Source of the DNA: an uncultured Prevotella sp.
Lineage (GTDB): Bacteria; Bacteroidota; Bacteroidia; Bacteroidales; Bacteroidaceae
Assembly (NCBI GenBank): GCA_900315835.1
Contig: ONAR01000010.1
Location: forward strand, 41,255 to 105,254
Reading direction: 5' to 3'
DNA length: 64,000 nucleotides
Shown: positions 24,298 through 32,663 of the stretch, one piece after another
How positions within the stretch are numbered: the first letter of the stretch is position 1
Layout of the letters: every line of letters begins with the position of its first letter
The notes under the pieces: model-generated
What the model was told of the DNA's origin: nothing
What the model saw: the letters and a program-made list of their open reading frames with translations, nothing else
Databases searched by the model: none
Program-made: the position numbers and the translations under genes

Positions 24298-25353
24298 ATG
24301 AACACAAAACGCATTTCACTCCTTCTGCTGCTCTTCACCTTCATGGTGAGCCTCGCAGCTGTCGCTAAACCTAAGATCAGAATCATTGCCACCGGCGGAA
24401 CCATTGCCGGCGTGAGCACCTCGGCCACCAACTCGGCCTACAGCGCCGGACAGGTGGGCGTGCAGACGCTCATCCAAGCCGTGCCGCAGATGCTCGACGT
24501 GGCCGACGTCAGCGGTGAGCAGCTCGTCAACATCGGGTCGCAGGACATGAACGACGAGGTATGGCTGAAGCTCGCCAAGCGCATCAACCAACTGCTCAAC
24601 AACGAGGGCTACGACGGTGTCGTCGTCACCCACGGAACCGACACCATGGAGGAGACCGCTTACTTCCTCAACCTCACCGTGCACAGCGACAAGCCGGTGA
24701 TTCTCGTCGGCTCCATGCGCCCGTCGACCGCCATCAGCGCCGACGGTCCCGGCAACCTCTATGCCGGTGTTGTGGCCGCCGCCAGTCCCAACTCAGTGGG
24801 CCGTGGCGTGATGGTTTGCATGAACAACCTGCTGCTCGACGCCAAGGATGTCACCAAGATGCACACCACCGACGTGGCCACCTTCCAAGCCGCCAACTAC
24901 GGTAAGGTGGGCTATGTGTACAACGGACAGGCCATCTACAGCCGCGACATCACCAATCTGCACACCACGAAGAGCGAGTTCAATGTCGACAACCTCACCT
25001 CACTGCCGAAGGTGGGCATCGTCTATGGCTACGCCAACTGCTCGCCGCTGCCGATGAAGGCCTTTATGGATGCCAACTTCGACGGTATCGTGCTGGCCGG
25101 TGTCGGCGACGGCAACTTCTACAAGGATGTGTTCGACGTGGCGCTGCAGGCCCGCGCCAAGGGTATCAACATCGTGCGCTCCAGCCGTGTGCCCACCGGT
25201 CCCACCTGCCTCAATGGTGAGGTCGACGACAGTAAGTACCACTTCGTCGCCGCCCTGACGCTCAACCCGCAGAAGGCCCGCGTGCTGCTCATGCTCGCCC
25301 TCACCAAGACGCGCGACTGGCAGAAGATACAGGAGTATTTCCAGAAATACTAA
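24298..25353 (+). CDS. ansB: L-asparaginase type II (exported)
   Basis: 351 residues with a signal peptide (about 23 residues, ending AAVAK). Both catalytic threonine regions are present: ATGGTIAG near residue 31 and VVTHGTDTMEETAYFL near residue 107. It hydrolyses asparagine to aspartate and ammonia in the periplasm. It lies 33 bp after the Dcu carrier, which could import the aspartate, and 39 bp before a porin gene, indicating an operon. Confidence 0.95.
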   Translation: MNTKRISLLLLLFTFMVSLAAVAKPKIRIIATGGTIAGVSTSATNSAYSAGQVGVQTLIQAVPQMLDVADVSGEQLVNIGSQDMNDEVWLKLAKRINQLLNNEGYDGVVVTHGTDTMEETAYFLNLTVHSDKPVILVGSMRPSTAISADGPGNLYAGVVAAASPNSVGRGVMVCMNNLLLDAKDVTKMHTTDVATFQAANYGKVGYVYNGQAIYSRDITNLHTTKSEFNVDNLTSLPKVGIVYGYANCSPLPMKAFMDANFDGIVLAGVGDGNFYKDVFDVALQARAKGINIVRSSRVPTGPTCLNGEVDDSKYHFVAALTLNPQKARVLLMLALTKTRDWQKIQEYFQKY

Positions 25354-25392
25354 TCCAGCACAGCGTTCCACATCAAAAACAATAAAGACCTT

Positions 25393-26595
25393 ATGAAAAG
25401 AATAATGACACTTGCGACCGCACTCATCCTCACGATGGGTGTTGCCGCCCAGGGAGATAATGTGGGCATGGGAGGCCCCGACGGCAACTATGCCAGTCTG
25501 GCCGAGCGTATCGCCAACCTCGAGAAGAAAAACGACGCCTTCAACGTCTACTTCAACTATGCCGCCTCGGCGCAAGCCATCTACGACGGCCACACCTGGA
25601 GCAGTAAACTGGCCAATAAACAGCTACGGCTCGAGATCAAAGGCAACATCACGCCAAAGCTGTTCTACCGACTGCGCCACCGCATGAACAAGGCCAACAA
25701 CGCACAGTCAGAGGACAACTTCGCCAAGGCCACCGACATCATGATGGTGGGCTACAACCTCAGCGACAAGGTCACCGTCATGGGCGGTAAGATGTGTCAG
25801 ATATGGGGCGGTCATGAGTTCGACGAGAACCCGATGTATATCTATCAGTATTCCGACATGGTCGACAATATGGATAACTTCATGGCCGGTCTGGTGGTGG
25901 CTTACCATCCCGTGCCCTCGCAGGAGATTGCCGTGGAGGTGTCGGATGCCAACAACGGCAGTTTCAAAGATGAGTATGGTGCTGATGCCAAGGCCGTCAC
26001 CGACGCGAATGGCGGCGTGCGCCATCTGGAGAAGAGCAACAGTCCGCTGACCTATATCGTCAACTGGAACGGCAACTTCTTCCGCGGCCGCTTCCAGACG
26101 CGCTGGAGCTGGGGCTTGCAGACGCAGGCGCGCCACGAGTATTCGCGTATGTGGGTGTTCGGTCAGAAGCTCAACCTGCCGCGCGTGCAGTGGTATGTCG
26201 ACTATATGGGTGCGTGGGATGGACTCGACCGGCTGCGCATTGCCTCCAACGACCTCAGTGCCTTCCTCGGCGGTCAGGAGAACACCTATTTCAGTGATGT
26301 GCATTACAACTCGCTCATCTCGAAGGTCAACTGGCAGTTTGTGCCGCGGTGGAACTTCATGGCGAAAGGCACGTATGAGACCGCCAGCGTTAGCAAGATA
26401 GAGCAGCTCAAGAACTACCGCAAGTCGATTGGCTACATCGCCAGCGTGGAGTACTACCCGGTTAAGGATCAGGATCTTCGCCTCTTCCTCGCCTACGTGG
26501 GCCATCACTACGACTTCAGCCAGAAGTGCGGACTGGAGGACTACAGCACCTCGCGCATCGAGCTCGGCTTCATGTACCGCATCAAGTGCTTCTAA
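25393..26595 (+). CDS. Outer-membrane porin (porin O/P-like)
   Basis: 400 residues. A signal peptide (ending VAAQ, about residue 19) is followed by a short coiled coil (YASLAERIANLEKKNDAFNV) of the kind seen in trimeric porins. Many amphipathic strands follow, ending in the aromatic RIELGFMYRIKCF. It resembles Bacteroidetes porins of the phosphate-selective O/P type, although specificity is not readable. As the third gene after the Dcu carrier and asparaginase it probably admits asparagine or dicarboxylates across the outer membrane. Confidence 0.82.
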   Translation: MKRIMTLATALILTMGVAAQGDNVGMGGPDGNYASLAERIANLEKKNDAFNVYFNYAASAQAIYDGHTWSSKLANKQLRLEIKGNITPKLFYRLRHRMNKANNAQSEDNFAKATDIMMVGYNLSDKVTVMGGKMCQIWGGHEFDENPMYIYQYSDMVDNMDNFMAGLVVAYHPVPSQEIAVEVSDANNGSFKDEYGADAKAVTDANGGVRHLEKSNSPLTYIVNWNGNFFRGRFQTRWSWGLQTQARHEYSRMWVFGQKLNLPRVQWYVDYMGAWDGLDRLRIASNDLSAFLGGQENTYFSDVHYNSLISKVNWQFVPRWNFMAKGTYETASVSKIEQLKNYRKSIGYIASVEYYPVKDQDLRLFLAYVGHHYDFSQKCGLEDYSTSRIELGFMYRIKCF

Positions 26596-26629
26596 AGCGC
26601 CAAACGTCTCACGCAGATACTTGATACCC

Positions 26630-26960
26630 CCGAAGGGAGGGGTAGTTTACCAACCGCGGAGCGGTTGCGGTGAATAGCCCGGGGATGAGCGAAGGAGCGA
26701 AGCGACTGAGCGATTCCCCGGGGTAGGGTTCAACGGTGGAATTATTCATTTTACCCCGGAGGGGTTGCGGCAAGACATAGCAGCGCAATAGATCATTTGG
26801 TAGACCAAAGGTTTTTGGACGATAAATGACGTATCTCTGCAATCGTTTCGCCGGAACCCCTACGGGGTAATATGCATAAGCTCACCGACAAACCTCTCTT
26901 CCCGGGGTTTCGCTGACGCTCAACCCCGGGCTATATTCCGCAACCGCTACGCGGTTGGTA
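26630..26960. repeat. Large inverted-repeat intergenic cassette
   Basis: The left arm has ACCAACCGCGGAGCGGTTGCGG then AATAGCCCGGGG. The right arm has the inverse order, CCCCGGGCTATATTCCGC then AACCGCTACGCGGTTGGT. The core contains ACCCCGGAGGGGTTGCGGC and CGGAACCCCTACGGGGTAA, again inverse to each other. The whole 26596-26972 stretch has no credible gene. The layout resembles a MITE-like or nested palindromic element; no transposase is present. Confidence 0.75.
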
Positions 26961-26972
26961 TTCCTTTGTTTG

Positions 26973-27143
26973 CTACAATTTCCGGAAACGACGCGATCTC
27001 TCAACGATGCTCATGCACTGTGCTTGAGCATTGGCATCATACTTGGAACCTGCAAGGTGCTTGGCATTGTATTCTGCCTCCTTGACGAAGCGGTCTGCCA
27101 CTTCACCCGTTAGAACAGGTACATTACTGATAGATAAAGCCAT
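26973..27143 (-). CDS. Small orphan antitoxin-like protein
   Basis: 56 residues from MALSISNVPVLTGEVADRFV. The segment P-V-L-T-G-E-x-A-D-R-F-V-K-E-A-E aligns by eye with P-T-L-Y-G-E-D-A-R-R-F-I-E-H-M-E of the small protein encoded before the GNAT gene at 61917-62069. No toxin gene accompanies it, so it may be a solitary antitoxin or a remnant of a larger module. It has a promoter-like TATCTTTGCAACC on the minus strand just upstream (about 27172-27180). Function is inferred from similarity only. Confidence 0.65.
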   Translation of the reverse strand: MALSISNVPVLTGEVADRFVKEAEYNAKHLAGSKYDANAQAQCMSIVERSRRFRKL

Positions 27144-27288
27144 AGTTATATCCTCCCTTTTAGTTGGTTGCAAAGATACGACATAAAATCCAAAGCCGCA
27201 AGGAATATAGCGAAAATAAATCTCCCCCCTGTTTCGTTATTTGCAAAAAGGGGAAGGGTTTTTGTAAATAGATTCATGCGAAAAGCCA

Positions 27289-27296
27289 TAACTTTG
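27289..27296 (+). promoter_or_regulatory. -7 box (TAACTTTG) of aspA
   Basis: TAACTTTG followed by CAACCG lies 50 bp upstream of the aspA ATG; a TTTG at 27261-27264 is somewhat too far upstream for an ideal -33 box. Confidence 0.55.
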
Positions 27297-27346
27297 CAAC
27301 CGTAAACAATAAACATCTTCATTAACCCTTCACAACAATTACCGCT

Positions 27347-28780
27347 ATGGAAGAAGAAAAGAAATACAGAGTCGAGTCTGACCTTCTGGGCGAGCTCAAG
27401 GTGCCCGCCGACGCTTACTATGGTGTGCAGACGCAGCGCGCCATCAACAACTATCATATCTCGCGCAAGAAGATGCGCGACTATCCCGACTACGTCATCG
27501 CCATTGCCTACGTCAAGCTGGCTGCCGTGCAGACCAATCACGCACTGGGCACCATCAACGACGAGATTGCAGGCGCCATCTCTCAGGCCTGCCGCGAGAT
27601 TATCGACGGCAAGCTCCACGAGAACTTCCCCATCGACATGATGCAGGGCGGCGCCGGTACCTCGGTCAACATGAACGCCAATGAGGTCATCGCCAACCGC
27701 GCCCTGGAGATTATGGGCCACAAGAAAGGCGAATACCAGTATTGCTACCCCAACGACCACGTCAACTGCGGACAATCGACCAACGACGTCTATCCGACAA
27801 CCATCCGTCTGGCCATCATCCGCATGAACAAGACGCTCGTTGGCTCACTCACCGGCCTCATCTCCGCCTTCCGCTATAAGGCCGACGAGTTCCGCGACGC
27901 CATCAAGATGGGCCGCACACAGCTGCAGGATGCCGTGCCGATGACCTTCGGACAGGAGTTCAACGCCTACGCCGACAACCTCGAGGAGGAAATCCTCAAC
28001 CTCGAGCGCAACGTCAAACTGCTGCACGAGATTAATATGGGTGGTACCGCCATCGGTACGGGACTGAATGCCGTGCCCGGCTTCGCCAAGCTCTGCGCCG
28101 CCAACCTCAGCAAGCTCACCGGTGAGAGCTTTGTCTCTTCGCCCGATCTCGTAGAGGCTACACCCGACACGGGTGCTTACGTCAGCTACTCTGGTGCACT
28201 GAAGCGCCTCGCCGTGAAGATTTCCAAGATTTGCAACGACCTGCGTCTGCTCGCCTCTGGTCCACGCTGCGGCCTCAATGAGATCAACCTGCCGCCGAAG
28301 GCTCCCGGTTCCAGCATCATGCCGGGTAAGGTCAACCCCGTCATTCCCGAGGTAACCAACCAGACCTGCTTCAAGGTCATCGGCAATGACACCACAGTGA
28401 CCTTTGCCGCTGAAGCCGGACAGCTCGAGCTCAACGTCATGGAGCCCGTCATCACCGAGTGCCTCTTCGAAAGCCTCTGGTGGCTCAGCAATGCCATCAA
28501 CACTCTCACCGACGAGTGCGTTCTCGGCATCACCGTCAACAAGGAGCGCTGCTACGAGATGGTGAAGAACTCCATCGGCATCGTCACCGCACTCAATCCT
28601 TACATCGGCTACAAGAACAGCTCAAAGATTGCCAAGGAAGCCAACGAGACCGGCCGCTCAGTCTATGATCTCGTGCTGGAGCATAAGCTTATGACGCAGG
28701 ACGAGCTCGACAAAGCCCTCGACCCCAAGGAGATGCTCGAGTCGCATAAGTTCCTCACCAAGCATCTGTCGTCGAACTAA
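27347..28780 (+). CDS. aspA: Aspartate ammonia-lyase
   Basis: 477 residues. The fumarase/aspartase superfamily signature GSSIMPGKVNP is near residue 324. YYGVQTQRAINNYHIS near the start, and QGGAGTSVNMNANEVIANRA and NDHVNCGQSTNDVYPT in the middle, fit aspartase better than fumarase. It deaminates aspartate to fumarate and ammonia in the cytosol. With the asparaginase and Dcu carrier upstream it completes a route from asparagine to fumarate, an electron acceptor in anaerobic Bacteroidales. It has its own promoter and terminator. Confidence 0.96.
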   Translation: MEEEKKYRVESDLLGELKVPADAYYGVQTQRAINNYHISRKKMRDYPDYVIAIAYVKLAAVQTNHALGTINDEIAGAISQACREIIDGKLHENFPIDMMQGGAGTSVNMNANEVIANRALEIMGHKKGEYQYCYPNDHVNCGQSTNDVYPTTIRLAIIRMNKTLVGSLTGLISAFRYKADEFRDAIKMGRTQLQDAVPMTFGQEFNAYADNLEEEILNLERNVKLLHEINMGGTAIGTGLNAVPGFAKLCAANLSKLTGESFVSSPDLVEATPDTGAYVSYSGALKRLAVKISKICNDLRLLASGPRCGLNEINLPPKAPGSSIMPGKVNPVIPEVTNQTCFKVIGNDTTVTFAAEAGQLELNVMEPVITECLFESLWWLSNAINTLTDECVLGITVNKERCYEMVKNSIGIVTALNPYIGYKNSSKIAKEANETGRSVYDLVLEHKLMTQDELDKALDPKEMLESHKFLTKHLSSN

Positions 28781-28855
28781 CTCGCATCAACCGACTAATC
28801 AACTCGCTCTGCCGTCGCACTCATGCGCATGGCATAGCGTCTTGAAAACATCATC

Positions 28856-28887
28856 AAAGGTCCATCCGCCAAGGGTGGACCTTTTTT
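28856..28887 (+). terminator. Rho-independent terminator after aspA
   Basis: AAAGGTCCA (28856-28864) pairs with TGGACCTTT (28876-28884) through a short loop and runs into a T6 tract. Most of the following 28888-29040 region shows nothing recognisable. Confidence 0.85.
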
Positions 28888-29040
28888 CGTAAAGCACCAA
28901 TCTGCCTTTCGCAACACATTAGCGGAACTTTCGAACACCGCCATGAAACCATGATTAACTCGCAATGAAGCCTTGATTTTTCGTGACAGATATGAAAGAC
29001 GCACTGCCGTGGCACTCCTTTCATCGTTGAATGAGGCTTT

Positions 29041-29091
29041 CGTTTACAAACGATTGAAATTTTTCAAACGTTCCCGCAAACGTTTGAAAAA
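29041..29091. promoter_or_regulatory. Operator-like AAACG palindromes upstream of susC
   Basis: CGTTTACAAACG (29041-29052) is palindromic. TTTTTCAAACG (29060-29070) is exactly inverted by CGTTTGAAAAA (29081-29091), and the overlapping CAAACGTTTG (29077-29086) is a perfect palindrome. Central-CG palindromes of this type are typical operators of LacI-family regulators, but no regulator gene is in the locus. The cluster ends 40 bp before the putative -7 box. Confidence 0.55.
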
Positions 29092-29131
29092 ATATTTCTT
29101 AAGGTTTATACCTAAATCTATAAAATTGCCT

Positions 29132-29139
29132 TAAATTTG
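29132..29139 (+). promoter_or_regulatory. -7 box (TAAATTTG) for the Sus-like operon
   Basis: TAAATTTG followed by CATCGG gives a leader of about 170 nt before the susC start. No credible gene lies in the leader. Confidence 0.5.
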
Positions 29140-29315
29140 CATCGGAATTGCAGTAAACCAAATAACTATAGATTATATGACATTTGTTATGAAACCACAA
29201 AATGTGTTCTTTTCCATATGGAAAGCGGCAAACGCTTCCAAGCCATAAACCATCAACAGATAATCGATACTACAATAGACATAGACAATGTACAAATTAA
29301 ACTAAATTCAAGCTT

Positions 29316-32300
29316 ATGAACAATCTAAAACGAGCATTCGGCCTGATGCTGATATGTTTGATTGCCAATTGTGTAATGGCTCAGAACATATACAAAGGTC
29401 GCGTGATCGACTCCAAAGGGGAGCCACTCACAGGTGCAACCGTCATGGAAGCCGGTACGAAAAACGGTGCCGTGACAGACATTAATGGTAACTTTACCAT
29501 TACGCTTCAAAATCCTAAAAACCTCCTGCATGTCTCCTTCGTGGGATTTAAGGACCAGGACGTCAAGGCTACACGGAATTTGACCATTACCCTTGACGAG
29601 GACAACAACAGCCTCGACGAGCTTGTCGTCGTGGGTTACGGTGTACAGAAGAAACGCGATATCGTCGGCGCCATCGATCAGGTGAGCGGCGATGCCGTGG
29701 AGAATCGTGCCAACACCAACATCACCCGTTCACTTCAGGGTCAGATTCCTGGCTTGACCATTACACAGAGCGACGGTCGTTCCACCCAGGGCGGTTCAAT
29801 CCACATCCGTGGTAATGTAAACTCCATCGGTGCCGGTGGTGGTGCACTCGTCCTTATCGACGGTGTGGAGGGCAGCCTCTCGCAGGTCAACCCCGACGAT
29901 GTTGAGAGCGTCTCCGTATTGAAGGATGCTTCTTCAGCTGCCATCTACGGTGCACGTGGTGCCTTCGGTGTGATTCTCGTCACCACCAAGAGTGCCAAGG
30001 CCGGTAAGCCCGTCATCAAATACAGTGGCCAGGTGTCTGCCATCAAGCGCACCGTCGACTACGACGTTGTGACCAACGGTCTGCAGTATGCCACCGACTA
30101 TGCCGAAGCATGGTTGAACTCGAAGGGCGTCTATCCTTCAAAGATCAACAATGAGTTCGGTAAGCACTGGGTGAGCTGGGACGATTGGTATGAGGAACTG
30201 AAAGTACGCAATGCCAATCCTAACCTTGAGAAGCAGCGCCTTAATGCCAATGGTTACTACGACTACTTTGGCAATACCGACTGGTTCAAGGAGTTCTATC
30301 GTGACACCGACTTCTCTACGCAGCATAACGTCAGCGTCAGCGGTGGCTCCAACCGTTCCACCTATTACATCTCTGGCGGCTACTATGGCAACAACGGTAT
30401 CTACCGTGTCGGCGACGAGCACTTCAACCGTTACAACCTCCGTGCAAAGGGTACCATCAAGCTCAACAAGTGGTTGAACCTGGCCAACAACACGGATGTG
30501 TATATCGCCGACTATTATGAGCCTATCGTGCAGTATACCTATGACCGCGACCTCAACAACCGTATTCCTATCCAGCGCCAGATTGTCACCCAGGGATTCC
30601 CTGTGGCCACACTGCGCAACACGGATGGCTCTTGGACGCAAGCCGCTTTATACACCGGCTATGCCGCTTTTGCTGACGGCACATCCTGGCGTAAGCAGAA
30701 ATGGGCAAGATTAACCAACACGACGACCCTCACTGCCGACATCATCAAAGACGTGCTGCAGGCTAAAGGCGACTTCACCTATAGGCGCGCACACACCACA
30801 CGCAACCAGATTACGAACACCATCTACGCCAAGATTTCTCCGACAGAGGAATGGACCACGCACGCTGACTATGATGCTTACGAGGAGCGCTACTACGACA
30901 CCGAGTATATGGCTGCCAATGCTACCCTCGACTGGACTCCGAAGCTTAAGGGAGGACACTATTTCAAAGGTATGGGTGGTTGGAACCTGGAGAAGCAGAA
31001 TTACCGCACCACACGCGCACAGCGCAACGGTGTGCTGTTCGCCGACATGCCCAACTTCAACTTTACCGACAGCGATATGTACTACCTCGGCGACAACGGT
31101 TCTTACGACTGGTCTTACGTCGGTTTCTTCTATCGCTTGAACTATAACTGGAAAGGCCGCTACCTCATTGAGACCTCCGGCCGCTACGATGGCAGCTCCA
31201 AGTTCCCGACCGATCAGCAGTGGGGTTTCTTCCCATCAGCTTCTGCCGGATGGCGTATCTCTGAGGAGCCTTGGATGCAAAGTGCAAGAGACAAGTTCCT
31301 CGACAACCTTAAGCTGCGTGCTTCTATCGGTGAGGCCGGCAACGGACTGGTGGATCCTTATTCTTACCTCTCTATCATGAGCATCACTCACTCAACCAGC
31401 GCTATCCTCAACGGTCAGCAGGTGCTCACCACCCAGGCTCCTTCACCGATTCCTACCGGTCTGACTTGGGAGAAGGTAATCACCTACAACCTCGGCTTGG
31501 ATGTCGACATGTTCAAAAACCGCTTCAACTTCTCGTTTGATATCTATCGCAAAGACACGCGCGACATGTATGTCGTCGGTCCTGAACTCCCCGCTGTCTA
31601 TGGCAACAACCCGCCTAAGGGCAACAACGCCAACATGAAGACCAACGGTTGGGAGCTGAGCATCGGCTGGAGAGACAACTTCGAGCTTGCCGGCCATCCG
31701 TTCAACTACCATGTGAAGGCTGCTTTGTGGGATGCCAAGAGTAAGATTACGAAATATACGGCTCGCACCAACACCTGCACGGGTTACTATGAGGGCAAAG
31801 AGCTCGGCGAAATCTGGGGCTTCGACATCGAAGGCCTCTTCCAGAACGCTGACGATATTGCCAACCATGCTGACCAGAGCTGGCTGAAGAACTTCAACCA
31901 GAAAGGACAGGTTTGGGAAGCCGGTGACCTGAAGTTCCGCGATGTCAACGGCGACAAGAAAATTGACAATGGCAACAATACGCTTGAGGACCATGGCGAC
32001 CTGATCAAGATTGGTAACACCACGCCGCGCTACCTCTACAGCTTCACCATTGGTGCCAGCTGGAACGGCATTGGCCTTGAGACCTTCTGGCAGGGTGTTG
32101 GCAAACGCGACTGGATGCCTAACACCGAGGCCGGACTCTTCTGGGGTCAGTACGGACGTGGCTACGGCTACGACCTGCCCTGGCAGAGCGCAAGCAACCG
32201 TGCCGGCGTCGACGAGAATGGCAATATCACCAATCCGAATGCTTACTGGCCGCGTCTGCGCGCTTATATCGCCAACTCTTCGCGTGGTCCTATGAGCGTA

Positions 32301-32600
32301 GCCAACAACCGCTACATGCAGCATGCAAGCTATCTCCGTCTGAAGACCATCACGCTTTCTTACACGTTGCCTTCAACGTTCATCAAGAAGATTGGTCTGA
32401 CCGACGTCATGTGCTATCTCTCCGGCGAGAACCTCCTCACCTTCACTCCGCTCCACAAGCATGCTAAGAACTATGATCCTGAGGTCATCGGTTCAGGTGA
32501 CTCTGAAGGATGGACCGGTGGTTCAAGCGAGGTTGGAGGATCTGGTTATAGCTATCCTATGACCAAGTCGATCTCCTTCGGACTGAACATCTCCTTCTAA
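29316..32600 (+). CDS. SusC/RagA-type TonB-linked outer-membrane transporter
   Basis: 1094 residues. A signal peptide (ending VMAQ) precedes the carboxypeptidase-like domain (YKGRVIDSKGEPLTGATVME), a TonB-box-like stretch (LDELVVVGYGVQKKRDIVGA) and the plug. The SusC signature region reads SIHIRGNVNSIGAGGGALVL, then IDGVEG and VSVLKDASSAAIYGARGAFG. The C-terminal barrel ends ISFGLNISF. It imports oligomeric ligands through the outer membrane with the SusD protein encoded 63 bp downstream. The surrounding genes suggest a phosphate-ester ligand rather than a plain glycan; no polysaccharide lyase or glycosidase lies in the operon. Confidence 0.96.
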   Translation: MNNLKRAFGLMLICLIANCVMAQNIYKGRVIDSKGEPLTGATVMEAGTKNGAVTDINGNFTITLQNPKNLLHVSFVGFKDQDVKATRNLTITLDEDNNSLDELVVVGYGVQKKRDIVGAIDQVSGDAVENRANTNITRSLQGQIPGLTITQSDGRSTQGGSIHIRGNVNSIGAGGGALVLIDGVEGSLSQVNPDDVESVSVLKDASSAAIYGARGAFGVILVTTKSAKAGKPVIKYSGQVSAIKRTVDYDVVTNGLQYATDYAEAWLNSKGVYPSKINNEFGKHWVSWDDWYEELKVRNANPNLEKQRLNANGYYDYFGNTDWFKEFYRDTDFSTQHNVSVSGGSNRSTYYISGGYYGNNGIYRVGDEHFNRYNLRAKGTIKLNKWLNLANNTDVYIADYYEPIVQYTYDRDLNNRIPIQRQIVTQGFPVATLRNTDGSWTQAALYTGYAAFADGTSWRKQKWARLTNTTTLTADIIKDVLQAKGDFTYRRAHTTRNQITNTIYAKISPTEEWTTHADYDAYEERYYDTEYMAANATLDWTPKLKGGHYFKGMGGWNLEKQNYRTTRAQRNGVLFADMPNFNFTDSDMYYLGDNGSYDWSYVGFFYRLNYNWKGRYLIETSGRYDGSSKFPTDQQWGFFPSASAGWRISEEPWMQSARDKFLDNLKLRASIGEAGNGLVDPYSYLSIMSITHSTSAILNGQQVLTTQAPSPIPTGLTWEKVITYNLGLDVDMFKNRFNFSFDIYRKDTRDMYVVGPELPAVYGNNPPKGNNANMKTNGWELSIGWRDNFELAGHPFNYHVKAALWDAKSKITKYTARTNTCTGYYEGKELGEIWGFDIEGLFQNADDIANHADQSWLKNFNQKGQVWEAGDLKFRDVNGDKKIDNGNNTLEDHGDLIKIGNTTPRYLYSFTIGASWNGIGLETFWQGVGKRDWMPNTEAGLFWGQYGRGYGYDLPWQSASNRAGVDENGNITNPNAYWPRLRAYIANSSRGPMSVANNRYMQHASYLRLKTITLSYTLPSTFIKKIGLTDVMCYLSGENLLTFTPLHKHAKNYDPEVIGSGDSEGWTGGSSEVGGSGYSYPMTKSISFGLNISF

Positions 32601-32663
32601 TGTTTTTGTATGAAAGCACAAGCAGTGAACACATTACTTATAATGACATTAATATAGTGCACA

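Noticed and set aside
29137-29319. 60-codon open frame in the susC leader
   Set aside because: It overlaps the putative -7 box at its start, has no family resemblance and lies in expected 5' untranslated DNA.
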